Shown piece by piece: positions 1-9,080 of a stretch of DNA of 64,000 nucleotides. Position 1 is the first letter of the stretch. Each line of letters starts with the position of its first letter. This DNA is from an uncultured Flavobacteriaceae bacterium (GTDB taxonomy: Bacteria; Bacteroidota; Bacteroidia; Flavobacteriales; Flavobacteriaceae): the NCBI GenBank assembly GCA_947498845.1, contig CANMLX010000019.1, positions 1 to 64,000 on the forward strand, written 5' to 3'. Both the position numbers and the translations under genes were made by a program. A model generated the notes under the pieces. That model was not told the DNA's origin, did not search any database, and worked only from the letters and a program-made list of their open reading frames with translations.

Positions 1-84
1 AGAAGCTAGAAGCTAGAAGCTAGAAGCTAGAAGCTAGAAGCTAGAAGCTAGAAGCTAGAAGCTAGAAGCTAGAAGCTAGAAGCT
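1..84. repeat. 12-copy heptanucleotide tandem repeat
   Basis: Twelve perfect copies of the 7-bp unit AGAAGCT run from the window edge to 84, so the array may continue to the left. It lies upstream of the small membrane protein genes. Bases 85-201 show no gene. Other heptamer-period arrays with different units occur at 4239, 4400, 15339, 21670 and 21726. Confidence 0.97.
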
Positions 85-201
85 CCCTAATATCTTTCCC
101 TATTCCTTCTTAACTAAAAATACATTGTTAACAATTTCCAAGGCTTCATCCCTACATTTTCCTCTTTTTTAAGTATTTTTGATAGATAAGTATCAATAAT
201 T

Positions 202-429
202 TTGTTTAAGCAACGTAAACCAAAATCGTTTAACTATAAGCCTCGTTTTTCTAAGGGTAATCCAGAAAGAGAAGTTCAGGAAGAAGACGTCTCTTTTGCT
301 GAAAAATGGAGAGGCGCCTCAGTAAATGGTAAACCAAAACTAAAAGCAGGACTATCCATGCGCTTTTTAATTTTGGCTTTGGTACTATTATTGATTTGCA
401 TGTATTTTTTAGAAAAGAAATATATGTAA
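202..429 (+). CDS. small single-pass membrane protein
   Basis: A 75-aa protein with a basic N-terminus (RKPKSFNYKPRF), an acidic middle and one C-terminal transmembrane helix (about residues 53-69), ending in a short charged tail. Its N-terminus resembles that of the next gene (RKNKKFSYTPRF), so the two look like paralogues. The only start giving the conserved N-terminus is a TTG at 202. A TAnnTTTG-like string (197-204) overlaps that codon, so the exact start is uncertain; the next ATG (358) would remove the conserved part. It lies 17 bp before the second small protein and just upstream of mutL. Function unknown. Confidence 0.7.
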   Translation: MFKQRKPKSFNYKPRFSKGNPEREVQEEDVSFAEKWRGASVNGKPKLKAGLSMRFLILALVLLLICMYFLEKKYM

Positions 430-446
430 TTTAAAAACTAGAAATT

Positions 447-728
447 ATGGGTTTACTTAAATTAAGAAAAAATAAGAAGTTTAGTTACACACCACGTTTT
501 TACGATGATAAAGGGGAAGGAAACCCTTTTGAAATAAAGCATAAATTCGATGAACATCGCGCTTCTTTAAATAATTCAGGATTAAAAAATAAGTTTAATA
601 ATGCTATAAATGACTATAAACATAATGCAGATAAGGACGCCAATAGACGTGTATTGATTATCGCAGGTATCTTGATCTTGGTGTTTATGTTAATTATAGG
701 CTTTGACTTATCTATTTTCTTTTCTTAA
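447..728 (+). CDS. small membrane protein of the flavobacterial mutL neighbourhood
   Basis: 93 aa: a basic N-terminus with the KKFSYTPRF motif shared with the preceding gene, a hydrophilic charged middle, and one strongly hydrophobic helix near residues 68-90. Homologues at this position, upstream of mutL, are often labelled riboflavin synthase subunit beta. Nothing in this sequence resembles lumazine or riboflavin synthase, so that name looks like propagated misannotation. It ends 7 bp before mutL and is probably co-transcribed with it. No enzymatic motif is visible; function unknown. Confidence 0.85.
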   Translation: MGLLKLRKNKKFSYTPRFYDDKGEGNPFEIKHKFDEHRASLNNSGLKNKFNNAINDYKHNADKDANRRVLIIAGILILVFMLIIGFDLSIFFS

Positions 729-735
729 ATAATAT

Positions 736-2592
736 ATGGCAGACATTATACAGCTATTACCAGATCATGTAGCCAATCAAATAGCTGCTGGAGAAGTTGT
801 ACAACGTCCAGCTTCTGTAGTAAAAGAACTTATCGAAAACGCAGTAGATGCAGGTGCTACGGCAGTTAAGCTTATTATTAAAGATGCCGGTAAAACCCTT
901 ATTCAGGTGATCGATAATGGTAAGGGCATGAGTGTTACCGATGCACGTTTAAGTTTTGAGCGTCATGCTACTTCAAAAATTAGAAATGCCGACGACTTAT
1001 TTCAGCTTAATACCAAAGGGTTTAGAGGAGAAGCATTAGCTAGTATTGCCGCTATTGCACATGTAGAATTAAAAACCAAGCAGGAGCAGGACGATGTTGG
1101 AACAGTCATTGTAATAGAAGGTAGTAATGTCGTTTCTCAAGATGTCGTGGTAACCCCCAAAGGCACCTCTATTTCGGTTAAAAATTTATTTTTTAATATA
1201 CCAGCAAGACGAAATTTTTTAAAATCCAATGCGGTAGAACTACGCCATATTATAGACGAATTTCATCGTGTAACTCTGGTACATTCAAATATTAGTTTTA
1301 CATTTTTTAATAATGGGAGCGAAACATTTAATTTACCAGTTAGCAATTACAGACAACGTATTGTAAACATTTTTGGAACAAAAACTAATGAGAAATTAGT
1401 ACCTGTTGAAGAAGATACAGAGGTGTTAAAAATCTCGGGGTTTGTATTTAAGCCAGAATTTGCTAAAAAAACAAGAGGAGAACAATACTTTTTTGTGAAT
1501 AATCGTTTTATAAAAAGTGCTTATCTAAATCATGCAATAGTGTCTGCTTTCGAAGGGTTATTGAAAAATGGAACGCATCCAAGCTACTTTTTAAATTTAG
1601 AGGTAGATCCACAAACTATAGATATTAATATACATCCAACTAAAACAGAAATTAAGTTTGATGATGAACATACCTTATATGCTATTTTGCGATCGGCAGT
1701 AAAGCATAGTTTAGGGCAATTTAATATAGCGCCAGTTCTTGATTTTGAGCGAGATGCGACTATGGATACCTCTTATAATCTCAATAAAGCAGGTATAGCT
1801 CAAGCACCAAAAATAGAAGTAGATAGAAGCTTTAATCCGTTTGAAACCTCAAAAGATACTGTAAAACAAACAGCTTCTTCATCTTATAAAAAACAAGAAT
1901 CTAATTGGGAAGGTTTGTATGTAGGTTTAGAGTCTAAAGGCACCATGTCTCAACATGACTTTAGCGAAGTGCAATTTGAAAGTGAAGAAACCGTATCGTC
2001 TTTATTCGAAACAAGTGAAGAACAAACACAAACAAATAGTACTTACCAGTTCCATAACAAATACATTATTAGTTCTATAAAATCGGGAATGCTAGTGATA
2101 GATCAGCATAGAGCACATCAACGTATTTTATATGAAGATTTTTTACAGGATATAACGGTAAAAGTAGGTGTGAGCCAGCAATTGTTATTCCCTTTAGAAT
2201 TACATTTTTCATCTCAGGAGTTAGAAATCATTAAACAGCTAAAACAAGACTTAGAGCATACAGGGTTTGTGTTTTCAAATGTTACAGAGGAATCTATAGA
2301 AATAACAGGTGTACCAGTTACAGTTCCTGAAAGTGAAATATCTATAATTTTGGAACAGTTAATAAGTGATGTGCAAAACGAAGTCCCCGATGCCAATTTT
2401 AGTGCTACAGACTTATTAGCTAAGTCTATGGCAAAGAGTTTGGCCATTAAAACAGGGCAATCCCTACAAAAAGACGAACAAGAGCATATAGTTAATAAAT
2501 TATTTGCTTGTAAAGAACCTAATGTTTCACCTACAAACCGTGTAACGTTTATCACGGTTGGCGTAGACGAACTAGATAAAAAGTTTATTTAA
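736..2592 (+). CDS. mutL: DNA mismatch repair protein MutL
   Basis: 618 aa. The N-terminal GHKL ATPase is complete: E34-N35 in ELIENAVDAG, D60-N61-G62 in IDNGKGM, RHATSKI (76-82) and GFRGEAL (95-101). It couples MutS mismatch recognition to downstream repair. A poorly conserved linker (about 345-430) leads to the C-terminal dimerisation domain. Where endonuclease-type MutL proteins carry DQHA(x)2E(x)4E, this protein has DQHRAHQRILYE (456-467), and no CPHGRP-like zinc motif follows C592. The nuclease centre therefore looks degenerate. It follows the small membrane gene by 7 bp and is followed 3 bp later by a rhomboid gene, forming one gene string. Confidence 0.97.
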   Translation: MADIIQLLPDHVANQIAAGEVVQRPASVVKELIENAVDAGATAVKLIIKDAGKTLIQVIDNGKGMSVTDARLSFERHATSKIRNADDLFQLNTKGFRGEALASIAAIAHVELKTKQEQDDVGTVIVIEGSNVVSQDVVVTPKGTSISVKNLFFNIPARRNFLKSNAVELRHIIDEFHRVTLVHSNISFTFFNNGSETFNLPVSNYRQRIVNIFGTKTNEKLVPVEEDTEVLKISGFVFKPEFAKKTRGEQYFFVNNRFIKSAYLNHAIVSAFEGLLKNGTHPSYFLNLEVDPQTIDINIHPTKTEIKFDDEHTLYAILRSAVKHSLGQFNIAPVLDFERDATMDTSYNLNKAGIAQAPKIEVDRSFNPFETSKDTVKQTASSSYKKQESNWEGLYVGLESKGTMSQHDFSEVQFESEETVSSLFETSEEQTQTNSTYQFHNKYIISSIKSGMLVIDQHRAHQRILYEDFLQDITVKVGVSQQLLFPLELHFSSQELEIIKQLKQDLEHTGFVFSNVTEESIEITGVPVTVPESEISIILEQLISDVQNEVPDANFSATDLLAKSMAKSLAIKTGQSLQKDEQEHIVNKLFACKEPNVSPTNRVTFITVGVDELDKKFI

Positions 2593-2595
2593 ATT

Positions 2596-3363
2596 ATGAT
2601 GAGGATTTCAGATACTGTAAAACATTTAATTATTATTAATGTAATAATGTTTGTTGGTACAGTGGTTATAGGTAATGGAGCATTTTATGAATGGTTCGCC
2701 ATGTATTTTCCAAAAAACGAAGCATTTCAACCATGGCAAATAATTACACACATGTTTATGCATGGAGGAGGGAGTATGGAGAATTTAAGCATTACGCACC
2801 TATTATTTAACATGTTTGCATTGTGGATGTTTGGGTCTCCTGTTGAACAAGTTCTCGGAAGTAAAAGATTCTTATTTATATACATATCCGCAGGTTTGGG
2901 AGCTGTTTTATTACAAGTTGGATATTATTATTATGCTTATTTACCAACGTTTAACGATTTAGTGAGTTCAGGGTTATCAGAAACTCAAATATTAAGAATG
3001 TTGTCAACCAATGAGATTGTAGAAAGAGTCTCAGATGTACAACTTTTGCAATTAAAGAAGATCTTTCCAGTTTATAATGCAAGTATGGTAGGTGCTTCAG
3101 GTTGCATTATGGGAATTATGGCAGCTTTTGGTATGATGAACCCTAACGCAGAATTAATGATGATTTTTTTACCAATTCCAATAAAAGCAAAATACTTTAT
3201 TCCTGGTATCATAATTTTAGATTTAATTTCAGGAGTTACTGGTCAATCATTTTTTAGTCCTAGCAACACAGCTTATATGGCGCACGTAGGTGGTGCAATC
3301 ACAGGCTTTTTAATTATGTGGTATTGGAAAAAAACACAGTTTAATAAAAATCGTTGGAATTAA
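2596..3363 (+). CDS. rhomboid family intramembrane serine protease
   Basis: 255 aa, polytopic. Rhomboid signatures are complete: HLLFNM (68-73), GASG with the nucleophile S168, and the catalytic histidine H230 in MAHVGG, so an active protease that cleaves transmembrane substrates in the inner membrane is expected. A long insert (about 110-160) separates the first helices from the catalytic serine helix. Two adjacent ATG codons (2596 and 2599) are possible starts. It lies 3 bp after mutL and overlaps the next rhomboid gene. Substrate unknown. Confidence 0.93.
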   Translation: MMRISDTVKHLIIINVIMFVGTVVIGNGAFYEWFAMYFPKNEAFQPWQIITHMFMHGGGSMENLSITHLLFNMFALWMFGSPVEQVLGSKRFLFIYISAGLGAVLLQVGYYYYAYLPTFNDLVSSGLSETQILRMLSTNEIVERVSDVQLLQLKKIFPVYNASMVGASGCIMGIMAAFGMMNPNAELMMIFLPIPIKAKYFIPGIIILDLISGVTGQSFFSPSNTAYMAHVGGAITGFLIMWYWKKTQFNKNRWN

Positions 3364-4229
3364 TGACAACGTTATATCAAGATATAAGTGATAAATTGAA
3401 GCGGTTAAACGTATTAGAAAAACTAATCGTTGTTAACGTTGCAGTTTTTCTATTTGGTTTTGTATTCGGTATAGTTTTTGGCTTGCCAAAAGACACAGGT
3501 TTAGACTGGTTAGAATTGCCAAGTGATTTTTATCGCTTTATAAGAAAGCCATGGGCTGTAATAACCTATGCTTTCACACACTACGATTTTATACACCTGC
3601 TTTTTAATATGATTTGGTTGTATTTTATCGGGCGTATGTTTATAAATCTCTTTTCCAGTAAAATAGCATTGAATGTTTATTTTCTAGGCGCTATATGTGG
3701 AGGTGTACTATTTATGTTGGCTTACGATTTTTTACCAAAAAGTTCAAGCATTTCTACATTAGTTGGTGCATCTGCCTCAGCACGCGCATTACTCATCTTT
3801 TTGTGTGCCTATATGCCCAACTTAGAGGTGCGTTTTTTTACATTTAAATTAAAGCTCTGGTACATAGGAGTAGCCATTGTTGTTATTGATTTATTGGGGC
3901 TTATGGGAGAGAATGGCGGAGGGCATTTGGCGCATTTAGGCGGTGTTTTATTAGGCTATGTTTATGCGAAGCAGTATACCAAAGGGAATGATATAGGTAA
4001 AGGTTTTGAACGGTTAATGGATGGTTTATTTGGGTGGTTTACACCTAGAAAAAGCCCTTTAAAAACAGTGCATAAGAATAAAAACAAAATGGGAGGCTAT
4101 GCTAAATCTGATTTTAATGCCTTTAACAATCAAAAAAAGGTAGACGTTATCCTTGATAAGATTAGTAAGAGTGGTTACGAAAGTTTGACTTCCGACGAAA
4201 AAGATTTTCTATTTAGGGCGGGGAAGTAG
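3363..4229 (+). CDS. second rhomboid protease with C-terminal DUF6576-like tail
   Basis: 288 aa from the ATG at 3363, which overlaps the TAA of the previous gene (TAATG); an in-frame ATG at 3354 would add three residues. Six or so membrane helices, HLLFNM, catalytic serine in GASAS (S137) and histidine in LAHLGG (H191). The motif reads GASA where the first rhomboid has GASG; the nucleophile and the histidine are both present. The soluble C-terminus ends in a segment (VDVILDKISKSGYESLTSDE) that I associate with the Bacteroidota rhomboid tail DUF6576. Probably translationally coupled to the upstream rhomboid. Confidence 0.9.
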   Translation: MTTLYQDISDKLKRLNVLEKLIVVNVAVFLFGFVFGIVFGLPKDTGLDWLELPSDFYRFIRKPWAVITYAFTHYDFIHLLFNMIWLYFIGRMFINLFSSKIALNVYFLGAICGGVLFMLAYDFLPKSSSISTLVGASASARALLIFLCAYMPNLEVRFFTFKLKLWYIGVAIVVIDLLGLMGENGGGHLAHLGGVLLGYVYAKQYTKGNDIGKGFERLMDGLFGWFTPRKSPLKTVHKNKNKMGGYAKSDFNAFNNQKKVDVILDKISKSGYESLTSDEKDFLFRAGK

Positions 4230-4238
4230 TTAGTAGGG

Positions 4239-4301
4239 AATTAACAATTAACAATGAATAATGAATAATTAACAATGGATAATTGATAATTAACAATGAT
4301 G
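4239..4301. repeat. degenerate heptamer-period repeat
   Basis: Nine consecutive 7-bp units of the form AATNNAY/AATNGAT (AATTAAC, AATGAAT, AATGGAT, AATTGAT) tile the gap after the second rhomboid. The period is exactly 7 bp although the units vary. Confidence 0.85.
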
Positions 4302-4399
4302 AATAATAGATCATAGACTAGATGAATAGAGGAAGATTTTAAAATCAAAAATAGGTAACGATCAAAATGCTGAACATTGAAAACTGTTTATTAAGTTCT

Positions 4400-4483
4400 A
4401 AATACTAAATACTAAGTACTGAAAACTAAGAACTGAATACTGAATACTGGAGACTGGACACTGGACACTGGACACTGAAAACT
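4400..4483. repeat. degenerate heptamer repeat with conserved ACT
   Basis: Twelve 7-bp units of the form NNNNACT in exact register (AAATACT x2, AAGTACT, GAAAACT, AAGAACT, GAATACT x2, GGAGACT, GGACACT x3, GAAAACT), just upstream of the EEP gene. AAGTTCT at 4393 may be a further decayed unit. Confidence 0.92.
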
Positions 4484-4508
4484 AAAATACTGTCAACAGA
4501 TATATACT

Positions 4509-5540
4509 ATGAAAAAACTAAAATTTATTGATAAATTATTGTGGTTGATCAATAAGTTGTTAGCTGTTGTTTTATTATTGTCTTGTATACTACCATTTTT
4601 AGCACCAAAAACATTTTCGTTTTTATCGGTATTGAGTTTGGGTGTTGGATTACTTATGTTTCTCAATACAGCCTTTTTTGTATACTGGCTGGTTAGGTTA
4701 AAAAGGCAATATTTATTATCACTGGTTGTATTAATTATAGGTTACTTTTCGTTTGGGTCATTCTATAAATTTTCAAAATCGAAAAGCATAGATGTACCAG
4801 ATAATTTTAAAGTCATGAATTATAATGTACGTTTGTTTAATCTCTATAATTGGTTACCTGAGGACAACATCGAGACAAAAATTGTTGATTTTATTACTAC
4901 TGAAGCTCCCGATATTTTAAGCCTTCAGGAATATCATCCGCATAAAAATATTGATCTTTCGTTTTTTAAGTATAAATATGAAAAACTATCGGGGAAGAAA
5001 ACTAAATACGGTCAGGCTATTTTCTCAAAATATCCCATTGTAAATTCTGGTTCAATTGAATTCCCTAAAACATCAAACAATGCCATTTTTGCAGATGTTT
5101 TAATTAATAAGGATACAATTAGAGTTTACAATATTCATTTAGAGTCTATGCGAATAGATCCTAAAGTTGAGAGCTTAAAAAAGGAAAACTCAGAACGCCT
5201 TTTTAATCGTGTGGGGAAAACGTTTAAAATGCAGCAATTTCAAACAGAACTATTTTTAATGCATAAAAAGCAGTGCACACATAAAATGGTTATATGTGGA
5301 GATTTTAACAATACGGCATTCTCTTATGTGTATCGAAAAATTAAAGGCGATTTAAATGATAGTTTTGAAGAAGCAGGACAAGGCTTTGGTAAAACGTATG
5401 ATTTTAGATTTTTTCCAGTACGTATCGATTTTATCCTATCGGATAAATTATTAAAGGTAAATGGTTTTAAAACGTATAATGAATGTTATTCCGATCACTA
5501 CCCAATCATGGCAACGTTAAATATGAGTGATGAAGAATAA
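4509..5540 (+). CDS. membrane-anchored endonuclease/exonuclease/phosphatase (EEP) family protein
   Basis: 343 aa. Three hydrophobic helices occupy about residues 10-85; the rest is an EEP-fold hydrolase domain with MNYNVRLF, LQEY (metal-binding Glu), YNIHLES, GDFNNT, RIDFILSD and SDHYPI. That set supports a metal-dependent phosphodiesterase facing one side of the inner membrane; nucleic acid, phosphoinositide-like and nucleotide substrates are all possible. It follows the rhomboids after 279 bp of repeat DNA, so its own promoter is likely. The gene order mutL-rhomboid-rhomboid-EEP is, as I recall, common in Flavobacteriaceae. Confidence 0.9.
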   Translation: MKKLKFIDKLLWLINKLLAVVLLLSCILPFLAPKTFSFLSVLSLGVGLLMFLNTAFFVYWLVRLKRQYLLSLVVLIIGYFSFGSFYKFSKSKSIDVPDNFKVMNYNVRLFNLYNWLPEDNIETKIVDFITTEAPDILSLQEYHPHKNIDLSFFKYKYEKLSGKKTKYGQAIFSKYPIVNSGSIEFPKTSNNAIFADVLINKDTIRVYNIHLESMRIDPKVESLKKENSERLFNRVGKTFKMQQFQTELFLMHKKQCTHKMVICGDFNNTAFSYVYRKIKGDLNDSFEEAGQGFGKTYDFRFFPVRIDFILSDKLLKVNGFKTYNECYSDHYPIMATLNMSDEE

Positions 5541-5724
5541 TACCCTCTTCAGGCATAATAAGGCTTAGGACTTATGGTGCCAAGAGTCAAGAGGTGGCAA
5601 CGTATCTATTCCTTATTCTTGAAGTGTAGTATAATCCTGTTTCCAGAAGTGGTTTTCAATCTTAAAAATTTCTCTTATGTCCATCCCAAGCAATTTCGGG
5701 ATAGTCGAACTTACACGAAAATTT
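5541..5724. other. intergenic DNA with a small hairpin
   Basis: No gene is seen here. A short imperfect hairpin (ATCCCAAGC...TTTCGGGAT, about 5684-5703) is the only structure. The stretch leads directly into the palindromic element starting at 5725. Confidence 0.5.
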
Positions 5725-5899
5725 TAACCCGCTTTATGCAATAGAAGGTTGTCATGAAGCTTGTAGATGCAAGAAATACTAGTGTTTTCTTAGTTTCTGC
5801 ATAGCACCGCTATGGTGAAATTAAAAAACGCAGCGAAGCGCTAGTATTTGCTGTAGCTACAAGATGTAATAAATTTTCTATTGCATAAAGTGGGTTTAA
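5725..5899. repeat. long imperfect palindromic element (copy 1)
   Basis: About 175 bp. Left arm AACCCGCTTTATGCAATAGA pairs with TCTATTGCATAAAGTGGGTT at the right; inner arms (CTTGTAGATGC...AATACTAG against CTAGTATT...GTAGCTACAAG) also pair. The apex contains GCATAGCACCGCTATGG. The CATAGC...GCTA-type apex resembles those at 27043, 32321 and 59125, but the outer arms differ, so this may be a subfamily. No ORF inside. Confidence 0.8.
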
Positions 5900-5948
5900 T
5901 CGTAAATGGTATAACTTCTCTGTTCTATTATTATGTCTTATTCTTTTT

Positions 5949-6350
5949 TTATTTGTAAATCGGTTTTAAAATTAACTTAGATTTAGTCAATTTAATTATT
6001 CGTAGGGTATCTTTTTTTACCCCTCCCCAATATGGATATTCAATTTCTAGTATAGATTTAGAAATGTTTTTCCATGTTCCAGATACTATTTCGTAATTTA
6101 TTGGTGGTGTTCCGCACCAACCAGAATTTTGTTTCTGAGAAATAGTCCCGTTTGATTTGAATTCGATTCCAGGTTCATCTTTTTTAAAAGTCCGATTACT
6201 TTGATAAATTACTTTTCCATTTTTGTAATCCACATAAACCCATTTTTGAAATAACAAATGGTCTGTTTTAAACTCAGTAATTTGAAACGAAGTAAATCCC
6301 GAAAATAAACATAAAAGTGATATGTAATAGAGGATTTTCATTGTTTTCAT
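5949..6350 (-). CDS. small secreted hypothetical protein, lipocalin-like
   Basis: 133 aa with an N-terminal signal peptide (residues 1-22, cleavage near SFQ). The mature part alternates hydrophobic and polar residues with scattered aromatics (QKWVYVDY, GTWKNISKSILEIEYP), as in small lipocalin-like or heat-resistant-protein-like barrels, and has a single visible cysteine (GWCGTPP). No catalytic motif. It lies 25 bp downstream of the antiporter gene on the same strand and may be its last partner. The fold is inferred only from pattern. Confidence 0.65.
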   Translation of the reverse strand: MKTMKILYYISLLCLFSGFTSFQITEFKTDHLLFQKWVYVDYKNGKVIYQSNRTFKKDEPGIEFKSNGTISQKQNSGWCGTPPINYEIVSGTWKNISKSILEIEYPYWGGVKKDTLRIIKLTKSKLILKPIYK

Positions 6351-6375
6351 ATTGTTTAATATATTTGTAAAATAA

Positions 6376-7515
6376 CTACAACAGTCTCGTAAACCAATGC
6401 GATATAGCAGATAAAACCGTAGAAATTTTATTAATTACAGGAATATTATAGTCAATACCTTTACCTATAGAATAGGCCACAAATAAGACATAAAGTATAA
6501 AAAGTATTCTGGCATGAATACGTTTTATGCCCTTTCTTCCAATTATAAAAATAAAAAATACTATAATGGTAAGTATAAGTAACAATATACGTAATTGACC
6601 AATGTTTTCAATAGTATCTGGACTCATTTCAATAGGGCCATAAATTAGCGTAAATAAAAACAGAGGCAGACCTAAAGCAAAACAAACATCAAAAATATTG
6701 CTCCCTAAAGCATTAGCGACAGCATCATCATAATTCCCTTTCATAGCGTCTTTATAAGATATAATAGTATCAGGAACACTAGTCGCAGCTGAGGCTAAAA
6801 CCACAGAAACAAAGTAAATTGGCATCCCTATGGCTGTTCCAAACTGTTCACAAGCTTCAACTAACCAAAAACAGGCTAAACCAATAAAAACAACCGAAAG
6901 AATTAATAACGTAACCGCTTTAGAGGTATTTATTTTAGAATCTCCTAAAACAACAGTCGCTAAGTCTCCTTTAAAAAGAGCGATGCTTCTATTACCACCA
7001 TCTGCTTCATCATCATACTCATTTTCAACATCTCCAGCGCCTTGACTGGTTATCATGTAAACAACATAAATTAAATAAAGCACCATGAGTATTAAGCCAT
7101 GATACCAATTAAGAGAAGTACCAGTAATTACAAATATCAGGGCAATTTCACTCAATATTAAGGCTATACCATCCCTTAAAATAACTTTTTTAGACAATTC
7201 TATTTTAGATGAAATCCCTTTGCCTATAACAGCCAAAATAACCACAGCTGGAATAATCATCGCATTAAAAACAGCACTACCAGCAGTAGTCCCAATACCC
7301 CCAGAAAATCCATCTTTTTCTTTTAATACAAATAGAAAAAAAAGTGTTGTAAATAATTCGGGAAGGCTACTGCCAATAGCGTTAATAGTGGCGCCTTTAA
7401 TGCCTTCTTTCATATGTCTGCCCAGATAATTGGAAGCCATTTCAAAGCCATCACAAGCCCTCCAAATGATAATGCATGTAATGAGAATAAGACCTAAAGA
7501 AGAAATAATAGCCAT
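6376..7515 (-). CDS. sodium/calcium exchanger family (CaCA) antiporter
   Basis: 379 aa with about ten to eleven membrane helices and the two inverted alpha repeats of the CaCA family: GSSLPELFTT in the first half and ATSVPDTIISY followed by ALGSNIFDV in the second. These carry the acidic and Ser/Asn residues that coordinate Ca2+/Na+ exchange. A hydrophilic loop rich in Asp/Glu (DVENEYDDEADG) separates the halves. Expected role: cation efflux across the inner membrane; Ca2+, Na+ or K+ specificity is not decidable here. The downstream gene on the same strand begins 25 bp later. Confidence 0.9.
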   Translation of the reverse strand: MAIISSLGLILITCIIIWRACDGFEMASNYLGRHMKEGIKGATINAIGSSLPELFTTLFFLFVLKEKDGFSGGIGTTAGSAVFNAMIIPAVVILAVIGKGISSKIELSKKVILRDGIALILSEIALIFVITGTSLNWYHGLILMVLYLIYVVYMITSQGAGDVENEYDDEADGGNRSIALFKGDLATVVLGDSKINTSKAVTLLILSVVFIGLACFWLVEACEQFGTAIGMPIYFVSVVLASAATSVPDTIISYKDAMKGNYDDAVANALGSNIFDVCFALGLPLFLFTLIYGPIEMSPDTIENIGQLRILLLILTIIVFFIFIIGRKGIKRIHARILFILYVLFVAYSIGKGIDYNIPVINKISTVLSAISHWFTRLL

Positions 7516-7598
7516 AGAATGTTTATTGAGTATTCAACAAATCTAAAAAAATTAAAAGTAGATTGTACTATAGCAATTCGAATTATCCAACATTCACC

Positions 7599-9080
7599 CT
7601 AATCGTTAGCTTTTTGGTTTTCAAAAGCTCCAATGTCTATACTTTTCCCAACCTTTCTTTTTCTCATTAAAACATCAACCAAAATGTCTTCTTCTTCATA
7701 AAGTTTCCCAGCATCCAGTAGATTACTGTTTAAAGTTGGTGTGAAATTTCCTTTTGTAGGTTCTTCAAAAGGATAGTCGCTTACTAAAGCCGTTAAAATA
7801 TTGCTATCAACATCAATATTATTCTCAATCGAAAATAATGCATCATCTTCAATACCAGCCATAAAATTATTATAGAAAATATTATTAATGCTTTGTTTAG
7901 AGTTAAAATGCAGGGCTTTTCCTTTATTATTAATAATGGTATTATTTAGTATTCTGTAACTCATATTAGATAAGGGATTTCTGTCTCCCACATGAATAGC
8001 GTTCATTTGGCAACCAGAGATAGTATTACTATAGATTAGGTTATTAAACCCGAGTACGTGTATGGCATTACCAGTCCCCCCATTAATAGTATTGGAGTAA
8101 ATTTTTCCAGTAGTACCAGGATTTATCATCAAGCCAGCTTGATGAATCCCCTTTTCTAGCGTTCCATAATTTTTAATGCTGTTATTATATATTTCGCAGT
8201 CCTCTATAGCGCCTCCAACCTGGATGCCATCCCAACCTGTATTTTCAACTAGATTATTAAAAACTCTAACTCCAATTAAATCAGGTTGTAGAAGTTTTTC
8301 CCCAGGACAGTCATTATTATCAAATCCATTTTCCCATTTAGATCCGCCAATATACATGCCTTCTCCATGTACATCGTGTATATAATTGTGATGAATTACA
8401 GTGTTTTTTTGTACATAATTCCCTTTGTTAGCACTGCCATCGCAAGTAGGTCTTGTAACAGACCAGATACCAATGCCCACTTTAGAGATTTCCAGATGAT
8501 CTACTTCTAGATCATTAACTTTTTCGTAGGCTCTCAACCCTTGGGTGCCGTTTTTAATTTCAATGCCGTACAGATCATTTGGCGACCCTGTTCCTGTAAG
8601 TCTAATGTAAGAACTATTACGTATTCTAATAGCCTCTGGTTTTTCAGATAAGCTAACAATAGCCTTACCATCACAATTTGTAAATATAAACGGCGCATCT
8701 TCTGTGCCGTGGAAGTTACGAATATCAATAGGCTGTCTATCTCCAGACTTAATACCTATTACCGAGCCTGGAGGGAGCTTTAATTCATTATTATCTAATT
8801 TTCCACTGGTATTTTCTAGTACAAAATCACAGTTACTACAAGAAACAGATGCGTATGTACATGAATTATCCGAATATTTGACTTCAGTATCAAAATTAAT
8901 AGCATAAGGATCTATACAACCGGTTATTTTTGTAGAGGGGTCTTCTTGAGTGGCAGGGTTTTCAGGATCAGGCTCAAAATTAGATGGGGTTCTAGTTTCA
9001 TCGTCACTACAACTTGTAGATATGCATATCAATATACTCAAATAGATAAAAGATATCCACCGTAGAATTATAGGTTTCAT
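7599..9080 (-). CDS. lipoprotein with right-handed parallel beta-helix
   Basis: 493 aa. SPII signal ends at CISTSC, so the mature protein is lipid-anchored at the cell surface or periplasm. After an acidic linker comes a short module GCIDPYAINF...DNSC of the GCtDPxAxNY type seen in secreted Bacteroidota proteins, then roughly 300 residues of beta-helix coils with repeated N-rich turns (YNNSI, YSNTI, LNNTII). The C-terminal DIGAFENQ is the terminal motif of many Bacteroidota beta-helix proteins. Such folds usually bind or cleave polysaccharides, but no catalytic residues could be assigned. Transcribed away from the 9432 operon across a 351-bp divergent region. Confidence 0.87.
   Translation of the reverse strand: MKPIILRWISFIYLSILICISTSCSDDETRTPSNFEPDPENPATQEDPSTKITGCIDPYAINFDTEVKYSDNSCTYASVSCSNCDFVLENTSGKLDNNELKLPPGSVIGIKSGDRQPIDIRNFHGTEDAPFIFTNCDGKAIVSLSEKPEAIRIRNSSYIRLTGTGSPNDLYGIEIKNGTQGLRAYEKVNDLEVDHLEISKVGIGIWSVTRPTCDGSANKGNYVQKNTVIHHNYIHDVHGEGMYIGGSKWENGFDNNDCPGEKLLQPDLIGVRVFNNLVENTGWDGIQVGGAIEDCEIYNNSIKNYGTLEKGIHQAGLMINPGTTGKIYSNTINGGTGNAIHVLGFNNLIYSNTISGCQMNAIHVGDRNPLSNMSYRILNNTIINNKGKALHFNSKQSINNIFYNNFMAGIEDDALFSIENNIDVDSNILTALVSDYPFEEPTKGNFTPTLNSNLLDAGKLYEEEDILVDVLMRKRKVGKSIDIGAFENQKAND

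Noticed and set aside
1..84. CRISPR-like array
   Set aside because: Units are 7 bp with no spacers; the same holds for the arrays at 4239, 4400, 15339, 15503, 21670 and 21726. No cas genes are seen.
447..728. Riboflavin synthase beta subunit (lumazine synthase)
   Set aside because: The product is a 93-aa membrane protein without any lumazine-synthase motif; the name is likely inherited from a neighbouring gene.
2214..2555. Antisense frame inside mutL
   Set aside because: Shadow of a strongly conserved coding frame; no promoter or domain.
7220..7429. Frame opposite the antiporter gene
   Set aside because: Shadow frame over conserved membrane helices of the exchanger.
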